Positions 33,629 to 39,522 of a stretch of DNA of 39,522 nt are shown piece after piece. The notes beneath the pieces are model-generated. The model was given only the letters and a program-made list of their open reading frames with translations, did no database searches and was not told where the DNA came from. Origin of the DNA: Sulfurivermis sp041678005 (GTDB lineage: Bacteria; Pseudomonadota; Gammaproteobacteria; Thiohalomonadales; Thiohalomonadaceae); contig JBAYOW010000018.1 of the NCBI GenBank assembly GCA_041678005.1, positions 1 to 39,522 of the forward strand. The letters are read 5' to 3'. How positions within the stretch are numbered: the stretch's first letter is position 1; every line of letters starts with the position of its first letter. Both the position numbers and the translations under genes were made by a program.

Positions 33629-34885
33629 TTAACTACGGATATGACCATCACCCAGCACGATGAATTTCTGCGAGGTCAACCCTTCCAGTCCAACCGGCCC
33701 ACGGGCATGGATCTTATCCGTGGAAATTCCAATCTCCGCACCCAGGCCATATTCAAAGCCATCGGCAAAACGGGTCGAGGCATTGACCATCACCGAGCTT
33801 GAATCCACCTCGGCAAGAAAACGTCGCGCCCGACCGAGATCCTCGGTAACAATGCTCTCGGTATGAGCAGAGCTGTGTCGATAGATATGCTCCATCGCCT
33901 CAGCCAGATCCTTGACCACCCGTATGGCCAATATCGGCGCCAGATATTCAGCGTCCCAATCCTCGCTGCTGGCTGGGACTGCCGCAGAGATCAGTCGGCA
34001 GGTCGTCGCGCAGCCGCGCAACTCTACCCCTTTTTCCTTATACATAGCCGCAAGTTCTGGCAACACACGTTCGGCGATGCCCTCGGCAACCAATAATGTC
34101 TCCATGGCATTGCACACACCATAGCGATGGGTCTTGGCATTAAAGGCCACACGCAATGCCTTTTCAATATCGGCCTGATCGTCAATATAGACATGACAAA
34201 CGCCGTCCAGATGTTTAATTACCGGCACCCGAGCCTCGTTGCTGATACGCTCGACCAACGACTTGCCGCCACGCGGCACAATCACATCGACATAATCAGT
34301 CATGGTAATGAGCTCGCCGACTGCAGCACGATCGGTAGTATCAACAACCTGTACCGCATCGGCGGGCAAACCTGCCTGCACCAGACCAGTACGCACGCAC
34401 TCGGCAATCGCCTGATTGGAGTGCAATGCCTCGGAGCCACCACGCAAAATGGCGGCATTGCCTGACTTCAGGCACAACGCTGCGGCATCGGCCGTCACAT
34501 TGGGACGCGACTCGTAGATAATGCCAATGACACCCAGCGGCACACGCATCTTGCCCACCTGGATACCTGAGGGACGAAAATCCATGGCCGAGATCTGGCC
34601 AACAGGGTCGGGCAAGGCAACGATCTGGCGCAAACCCTCTGCCATTGCAGCAATACGTGCAGAATCCAAGGCCAATCGATCAAGCATTGCCTCATCCAGT
34701 CCCTGTGCCTTGCCCGCCGCCAGGTCTTTTTGATTGGCTGTGATAAGAGCAGCATCATTAGCCAACAAGGCATCGGCCATTGCCTGAAAGGCAATATTTT
34801 TGGCCTTGGTATCAGCGCGAGCCATCAGACGGGCCGCTGCCCGTGCCTGCTGCCCCAGCTGTTGCATATATTGTTTAATATCCAT
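33629..34885 (-). CDS. proA: Gamma-glutamyl phosphate reductase ProA
   Basis: ProA reduces gamma-glutamyl phosphate to glutamate semialdehyde in proline synthesis, using NADPH. The 418-aa aldehyde-dehydrogenase-fold protein has PLGVIGIIYESRPNVT near 110, KSGNAAILRGGSEA, and the catalytic Cys in RYGVCNAMETLL. The C-terminal half includes MVNASTRFADGFEYGLGAEIG and STDKIHARGPVGLEGL. ATG 34885 with an AGAGAGA ribosome-binding site is preferred to the ATG at 34906, which would overlap holA. The stop codon lies in the flank of repeat copy B. proB is not adjacent. Confidence 0.96.
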   Translation of the reverse strand: MDIKQYMQQLGQQARAAARLMARADTKAKNIAFQAMADALLANDAALITANQKDLAAGKAQGLDEAMLDRLALDSARIAAMAEGLRQIVALPDPVGQISAMDFRPSGIQVGKMRVPLGVIGIIYESRPNVTADAAALCLKSGNAAILRGGSEALHSNQAIAECVRTGLVQAGLPADAVQVVDTTDRAAVGELITMTDYVDVIVPRGGKSLVERISNEARVPVIKHLDGVCHVYIDDQADIEKALRVAFNAKTHRYGVCNAMETLLVAEGIAERVLPELAAMYKEKGVELRGCATTCRLISAAVPASSEDWDAEYLAPILAIRVVKDLAEAMEHIYRHSSAHTESIVTEDLGRARRFLAEVDSSSVMVNASTRFADGFEYGLGAEIGISTDKIHARGPVGLEGLTSQKFIVLGDGHIRS

Positions 34886-34898
34886 TGTGTTATCTCTC

Positions 34899-35912
34899 TT
34901 AAACAAGCCGCCGACCGGCGATCAATAAACCAAATAGTAGCAGTTCATCCCAAGGCATACCTGACTCGGCCCCCTTGCAGATACGATCCAGGCGGGCAGC
35001 ACGCCACAAAAACGCCCGCCAGCGGCGCAGGTTATGCCGACCTAGTGCTGCCTGATATAGTGGCTTACGCTTATCCCAGACTCGCTGCTCCTGCAACAAA
35101 GCAGCCAAGGGTCGACCTGCGGCCTGTGCCGCAGCGATCTGCGCCAGGGCGCGCACCTCACGCACCAGCGACCAAAGCACCAACACCGGCTCTTCCCCCT
35201 CGCCGCGCAAACCATGCAAAATCCTTGCATATCGCGCGGCATCACCAGCCAGTGCAGCATCGGCCAGGGCAAACACATCGTAACGGGAAGAATCAGCTAC
35301 AGCATCACGTATCTGCTCAATGCTCAGTGTGCCGCTGCCATACAATAACACCAGCTTTTCCACTTCCTGCGCGGCCGCCAGCATATTGCCCTCGACCTGC
35401 TCGGCCAAAAACTGCACTCCCTCGTCGCTGGCCTGCAGACCACGCCCTTGCAAGCGCTGACGTATCCAGCCAGGCAGCGCCTGCACGTCCAGCGGCCAGA
35501 CCTGCAACACGGCGCCAACGGCCTCAAGCTCCTTGAACCACTTGCTGCTTTGCTGTTGTTTTTCCAGCTTGCCGCAACGAATTAGCAATAGATTATCGGG
35601 TGATGGTGAGGCAGCATAAGCCCTCAAAGCCTTGCCACCAGCATCCCCTGGCTTGGCCGATGGCAAATTCAATTCAATGAGCTTACGCTCGGCAAACAAG
35701 GAAAGGCTATGGCTTGCCGCCGTCAATGCTGACCAGTCAAAACTGCCATCGACTTGCAACACCTCGCGTTCGCTAAAGCCCTGGGCGCGTGCCGCTGCGC
35801 GCAAACTATCCATGGCCTCGCCAAGCTGCAATGGCTCATCACCACTGATTAGATAGATCGGCAGTAAAGGCCTGTTAACATGCGTGGCCAATTGCTCAAC
35901 CCGCAGGCGCAT
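34899..35912 (-). CDS. holA: DNA polymerase III delta subunit HolA
   Basis: HolA is the delta subunit that opens the beta sliding clamp within the clamp loader. The 337-aa protein follows the family: PIYLISGDEPLQLGEAMDSLR near the start, FAERKLIELNLPSAKPG, LLIRCGKLEKQQQSSKWFK and VEGNMLAAAQEVEKLVLLYG (partial quotes). The C-terminal third contains the LRRWRAFLWRAARLDRICKG region. It lies between lptE (3 bases upstream) and proA (13 bases downstream), the usual leuS-lptE-holA order. Confidence 0.95.
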   Translation of the reverse strand: MRLRVEQLATHVNRPLLPIYLISGDEPLQLGEAMDSLRAAARAQGFSEREVLQVDGSFDWSALTAASHSLSLFAERKLIELNLPSAKPGDAGGKALRAYAASPSPDNLLLIRCGKLEKQQQSSKWFKELEAVGAVLQVWPLDVQALPGWIRQRLQGRGLQASDEGVQFLAEQVEGNMLAAAQEVEKLVLLYGSGTLSIEQIRDAVADSSRYDVFALADAALAGDAARYARILHGLRGEGEEPVLVLWSLVREVRALAQIAAAQAAGRPLAALLQEQRVWDKRKPLYQAALGRHNLRRWRAFLWRAARLDRICKGAESGMPWDELLLFGLLIAGRRLV

Positions 35913-35915
35913 AGG

Positions 35916-36491
35916 CTAGTTGCCTCCTTCAACTTGTTTATTCATCAAGCCATAGCGCAACTGACGCAGCATCTGATGCACGGCTAAGCTACGCATCTCA
36001 CGCAGTAGCAACTCTTCTTCACCGCCCGCGCCAAGCACATTGCTGCTATCAAAACTGTAATCGCGTTGCAGGCTGATATTTTGCTGTGCCAGCTCAACTC
36101 GATAATGAACTGATTCCACGCCATCCTGATCGGTAATTATCACCGGAATGCGCAGCTCATAAGCAAACGTGTAGTCAAGCTCATATTCTGCGGCTCGTCC
36201 ACTAATGCCCACCGACAACAAGCGACGTGACTGCTGCTCACCACTGATATGCAATTGTGCAGTGGCATCTGTCACCACCACTTGCGCCCCGGCTGCCTGC
36301 AACACCGCCGTGATTTCCTCGCCACGCTCACTGTGCGCACTTATACCAATGATCTGCATACGCGCCAGCTCAGGCGGCAGCAGCACCGCACCACGCAAAT
36401 GAAAGCCACAGGCACTCAATAACAGCAAACTCAAAATACAGCCAGCCATTAATGGCAAGTGCATGCAGCGCAGTGTCCTCAAACGATTCAT
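35916..36491 (-). CDS. lptE: LPS-assembly lipoprotein LptE
   Basis: LptE plugs the LptD barrel in the outer membrane and helps insert LPS on the cell surface. The 191-aa product has a signal peptide ending in LLSAC (lipidated Cys28), then GFHLRGAVLLPPELARM, a typical LptE start. The central and C-terminal parts fit the family alpha/beta fold (ELDYTFAYELRI, RDYSFDSSNVLG). It overlaps leuS by four bases. With lptA, lptB and lptC, it makes four Lpt genes in this window; lptD, lptF and lptG are elsewhere. Confidence 0.93.
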   Translation of the reverse strand: MNRLRTLRCMHLPLMAGCILSLLLLSACGFHLRGAVLLPPELARMQIIGISAHSERGEEITAVLQAAGAQVVVTDATAQLHISGEQQSRRLLSVGISGRAAEYELDYTFAYELRIPVIITDQDGVESVHYRVELAQQNISLQRDYSFDSSNVLGAGGEEELLLREMRSLAVHQMLRQLRYGLMNKQVEGGN

Positions 36492-39070
36492 CGCACCACC
36501 ACGTTCACCAGCTTGCCTGGGACGACAATAATCTTCACCACCGTCTGACCGGAGATAAAGCGCTGCACATTTTCCTCGCTCAGCGCAGCCTGCTCAATGG
36601 CTGCCTTGTCGGCATCGGCCGTTACTGCCACCTTGCCGCGCAACTTGCCATTGACTTGCACCACCAGCTCGATGCTGTCGCACTTAAGCGCCGTCTCATC
36701 GACTTGCGGCCAAGGTGCCTGCAGGATATCGACACCATAGTGCAAACCGCTCCACAACTCCTGCGTGATATGCGGGGCCACCGGCGAGAGCAGGCGCAGC
36801 AATATAGACAAACCTTCACTGCGCACGGCATCGGCACCTTGTCCGGACAAACGGCCCAAGGTATTCAGCATCTTCATCGCCGCCGAAACCACTGTGTTGA
36901 ATTGATACCTGGTAAAATCGATCAATGCCTGCTGCAGTGTCTGATGAATCACACGCCGCGCGGCCAGCACGGCCTCATCGGCATCGGCCTGCAAATCTGC
37001 TGCATGCAATCCTGCGGCCTGATCCACGGCAAAGGCCCACAGCCGTTTGAGAAAGCGGTGCGCACCTTCCACACCTGTATCGTGCCATTCCAGCGATTGC
37101 TCGGGTGGAGCGGCAAACATCATGAACACCCGAGCCGTATCAGCACCATACTGATCGATCAAGGTCTGTGGATCGACGCCATTATTCTTAGACTTGGCCA
37201 TCTTTTCCATGCCGCCAATCATAACTGGCTGACCATCAGTATTCAGTGTCGCAGATACAGTCCTGCCCTTGTCATCCGTAGCAACTTCTACATCCACCGG
37301 ATTGAACCATTGTTTGCGACCATCTTCAGCTTGCCGATAAAAGGTCGGTGCCACCACCATGCCTTGGGTGAGCAAATGCCGGAATGGCTCACGCACATCT
37401 ACCAGACCGAGCTCACGCATCACCTTGGTCCAGAAACGGGCATAGAGCAGATGCAAAATGGCATGTTCGATACCACCGATATACTGATCGACCGGCATCC
37501 AGTAATTGGCGCGTTCATCGACCATGCTACCGGCATCTGGGCAGGTATAGCGCAGGAAATACCAGGATGAATCAACAAAGGTGTCCATGGTATCGGTTTC
37601 ACGCTGCGCCTTGCCGCCACAACGTGGGCAGCTGCAGTCAAGAAAGGCCGCATATTTTTTCAGCGGATTACCCGAGCCGTCCGGCACACACCCCTCCGGC
37701 AAGATCACCGGCAAGTCCTCCTCCGGCACAGGAACATCGCCGCAGGTCGGACATTTGATCATCGGGATAGGTGTACCCCAATAACGCTGCCGCGAGATAC
37801 CCCAGTCACGCAAACGCCAGGTGGTTTTTTTCTCACCCAAATTCTTTGCCTGCAAATCAGCGGCAATGGCGCTCACTGCCGCAGCGAAATCAAGGCCGTC
37901 GTATTTGCCTGAATTGATGCACACACCATGTTCGGCATAGGCCTCCTGCCAAGGCGCAGGCGTGGTCTCGCCCGCCGAGCTGCGGATCACCGGCTTGATC
38001 GGCAGCCTGTATTGCTGGGCAAAGGCAAAATCCCGCTCATCATGCGCGGGCACTGCCATCACTGCACCATCGCCATAGCCCATCAAGACATAATTAGCCA
38101 CCCACAAGGGCAAGGACTCGCCAGTCAGCGGATGCGTGACACTCAGGCCAGTGGCCATGCCCTTTTTTTCCTGCGTAGCGATCTCCGCCTCGCTCATCCC
38201 GCCACGACGACACTCCTCGATGAATTGCGTCAATGCCGGGTTATTCTGCGCCGCATACAATGCCAATGGATGCTCAGCGGCCACGGCCACATAAGTCGCT
38301 CCCATCAAGGTATCGGCGCGCGTGGTAAACACCCACAACACACCGCCGGCATCGATTTGATGTGGAAAACCCACGCGCACGCCCTGACTTTTACCGATCC
38401 AGTTGCGCTGCATGGTACGCACCTGCTCCGGCCAACCATCCAGATCGGCCAGATCAGCCAGTAGCTCTTCGGCATACTCGGTGATCGCCATGTAATACAT
38501 GGGGATCTCGCGCTTCTCCACCAGCGCGCCGGTACGCCAGCCGCGCCCATCTATGACCTGCTCATTGGCCAGCACGGTCTGATCCACCGGATCCCAATTC
38601 ACCGTGCCAGTCTTCTGATAAACCACCCCTTTTTCCAGCAGGCGTAAAAACAGCCATTGATTCCAGCGGTAATACTCTGGCGAGCAGGTCGCCAGTTCAC
38701 GCGACCAGTCAATGGCAAAACCCAGCGATTTAAGCTGAGTCTTCATGTAGTCAATATTGCTGTATGTCCACTGCGCCGGCACGCCATGATTCATCGCCGC
38801 ATTTTCGGCTGGTAAACCAAAGGCGTCCCAACCCATCGGCTGCAACACATTCTTGCCCAACATGTGCTGATAACGGCTGATCACATCACCTATGGTGTAA
38901 TTGCGCACATGCCCCATGTGCAACCGTCCTGAAGGGTAGGGAAACATCGACAGGCAGTAAAATTTTTCCCGCCCAGCCTCCTCGACAGCCAGAAAGGACT
39001 GGTTTTTCTCCCATTCCGCCTGTACTTTCTCTTCTACCTGAGAAGGCGTATAACTTTCCTGCAAAGCCAT
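36488..39070 (-). CDS. leuS: Leucyl-tRNA synthetase LeuS
   Basis: LeuS charges tRNA-Leu. The 860-aa protein equals E. coli LeuRS in length. It has the HIGH-type signature PYPSGRLHMGH (HMGH 51-54), the editing (CP1) domain at about 220-420 and the tRNA-binding C-terminal domain. The second catalytic signature reads KMAKS (623-627) rather than the usual KMSKS. A zinc-like CPTCGD and CPRCG pair is present at about 440-490. It starts the minus-strand lptE-holA-proA cluster; a divergent gap of about 195 bases separates it from rsmA. Confidence 0.97.
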   Translation of the reverse strand: MALQESYTPSQVEEKVQAEWEKNQSFLAVEEAGREKFYCLSMFPYPSGRLHMGHVRNYTIGDVISRYQHMLGKNVLQPMGWDAFGLPAENAAMNHGVPAQWTYSNIDYMKTQLKSLGFAIDWSRELATCSPEYYRWNQWLFLRLLEKGVVYQKTGTVNWDPVDQTVLANEQVIDGRGWRTGALVEKREIPMYYMAITEYAEELLADLADLDGWPEQVRTMQRNWIGKSQGVRVGFPHQIDAGGVLWVFTTRADTLMGATYVAVAAEHPLALYAAQNNPALTQFIEECRRGGMSEAEIATQEKKGMATGLSVTHPLTGESLPLWVANYVLMGYGDGAVMAVPAHDERDFAFAQQYRLPIKPVIRSSAGETTPAPWQEAYAEHGVCINSGKYDGLDFAAAVSAIAADLQAKNLGEKKTTWRLRDWGISRQRYWGTPIPMIKCPTCGDVPVPEEDLPVILPEGCVPDGSGNPLKKYAAFLDCSCPRCGGKAQRETDTMDTFVDSSWYFLRYTCPDAGSMVDERANYWMPVDQYIGGIEHAILHLLYARFWTKVMRELGLVDVREPFRHLLTQGMVVAPTFYRQAEDGRKQWFNPVDVEVATDDKGRTVSATLNTDGQPVMIGGMEKMAKSKNNGVDPQTLIDQYGADTARVFMMFAAPPEQSLEWHDTGVEGAHRFLKRLWAFAVDQAAGLHAADLQADADEAVLAARRVIHQTLQQALIDFTRYQFNTVVSAAMKMLNTLGRLSGQGADAVRSEGLSILLRLLSPVAPHITQELWSGLHYGVDILQAPWPQVDETALKCDSIELVVQVNGKLRGKVAVTADADKAAIEQAALSEENVQRFISGQTVVKIIVVPGKLVNVVVR

Positions 39071-39265
39071 TTATTTTCCTGCAAATCAGACGTTTTTGAA
39101 GGGGATTGAGGATACCGCAGCGCCCTGTATTTCGCTAGGCTGGGGCATAAACCTGTATATTTCACCATAATGTAGTTTTACTCGCCTACATACGATTTGC
39201 TCAGTTGTGCAGCGTGCAACAAATAGCCACAAAACCCATCTTGGAATAAGGATAATGGCCCGTAG

Positions 39266-39522
39266 ATGAAACACCGTGCCCGCAAACGTTTTGGTCAGAA
39301 TTTCCTGCATGATCAGCATGTCATCAGCAATATTATCCGCCAGATCCAGCCACGCCCCGGCGATCATCTGGTAGAGATTGGCCCTGGCCTGGGCGCACTT
39401 ACCCTGCCACTGCTACAGTCAACAGACCGACTGGAGGTAGTCGAGCTAGATCGGGATTTGATCCCCAAGCTGGAGCTCCTGTGTGCCGGTCAGGGTAAAT
39501 TGATTATTCACAACGCCGATGC
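39266..39522 (+). CDS. rsmA: 16S rRNA dimethyladenosine transferase RsmA (KsgA), 5' part
   Basis: RsmA dimethylates A1518 and A1519 of 16S rRNA late in 30S assembly. Only the first 85 codons are in the window. The N-terminus HRARKRFGQNFLHDQHVI and the SAM-binding motif I region VEIGPGLGALT are typical. ATG 39266 is chosen; AAGGAT lies some bases upstream as a modest ribosome-binding site. The gene is cut by the window edge, not broken. Confidence 0.94.
   Translation, partial: MKHRARKRFGQNFLHDQHVISNIIRQIQPRPGDHLVEIGPGLGALTLPLLQSTDRLEVVELDRDLIPKLELLCAGQGKLIIHNAD

Noticed and set aside
34730..35536. 268-codon plus-strand open frame across proA and holA
   Set aside because: It is antisense to two recognised genes, Pro/Arg-rich and without a family match.
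36452..37570. 372-codon plus-strand open frame inside leuS
   Set aside because: It lies wholly opposite the well-conserved leuS and has a His/Gln/Cys-rich, non-family composition. It looks like an antisense shadow.
1..39522. CRISPR array, tRNA genes, prophage or defence genes
   Set aside because: No regularly spaced repeats, tRNA-like cloverleaf sequences, phage genes or defence families were recognised.

Overview
This window looks like chromosomal core sequence from a gammaproteobacterium. The evidence is the gene order: lpoA-yraN-diaA-dolP, an mla operon, ibaG-murA-hisGDC, yrbG-kdsD-kdsC-lptCAB-rpoN-hpf-ptsN-hprK, then yhdP-rng-maf-rlmH-rsfS-nadD-proA-holA-lptE-leuS on the other strand. 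A GC content of roughly 50-55% is an impression only. The hprK-EIIA(Man)-HPr arrangement and the short-form HisG argue against Enterobacterales and fit Chromatiales, Thiotrichales or Xanthomonas-like lineages. I cannot name a genus.

Layout. Positions 1-1315 (minus): the 5' part of a Flp-type pilin gene with a good sigma70-like promoter, then rsmI. Positions 1393-6797 (plus): lpoA, yraN, diaA, dolP and a GlcD-like FAD oxidase form a tightly overlapping run, followed by a short DUF72-like gene. Positions 6831-15119 (plus): mlaF-mlaE-mlaD-mlaB without mlaC, ibaG, murA, hisG, hisD, hisC, a 61-aa zinc-ribbon-like protein and mlaA. A 140-bp MITE-like element lies at 15166-15305. Positions 15340-19836 (plus): a Na+/Ca2+ exchanger, a small HMA protein, and KDO and LPS-export genes (kdsD, kdsC, lptC, lptA, lptB). 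Positions 20234-24556 (plus): rpoN behind a sigma54-type promoter candidate, then hpf, ptsN, hprK, EIIA(Man) and HPr. Positions 24678-39070 (minus): a Nit-type amidohydrolase, a small exported protein, yhdP split by one in-frame TAG, rng, maf, rlmH, rsfS, nadD, proA, holA, lptE and leuS. The window ends inside rsmA (plus).

Most genes serve envelope biogenesis (peptidoglycan: lpoA, murA; LPS: diaA-like SIS protein, kdsD/C, lptA/B/C/E; phospholipid asymmetry: mlaA/B/D/E/F, yhdP, dolP) or its regulation through rpoN and the nitrogen PTS. The rest are translation and RNA genes (rsmI, hpf, rng, rlmH, rsfS, leuS, rsmA) and histidine, proline and NAD biosynthesis genes.

No phage, CRISPR array, defence island or clearly new multigene system is visible. 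The most unusual content is outside the textbook genes. An 84-86 bp repeat with RTGAGAAAAA ends occurs three times, each time just after a gene's 3' end and in that gene's direction; two copies carry a related small reading frame. There is also a separate 140-bp MITE-like element, the amber-interrupted yhdP, the missing mlaC, rapZ and ptsI, and the sigma54 promoter candidate in front of rpoN itself.
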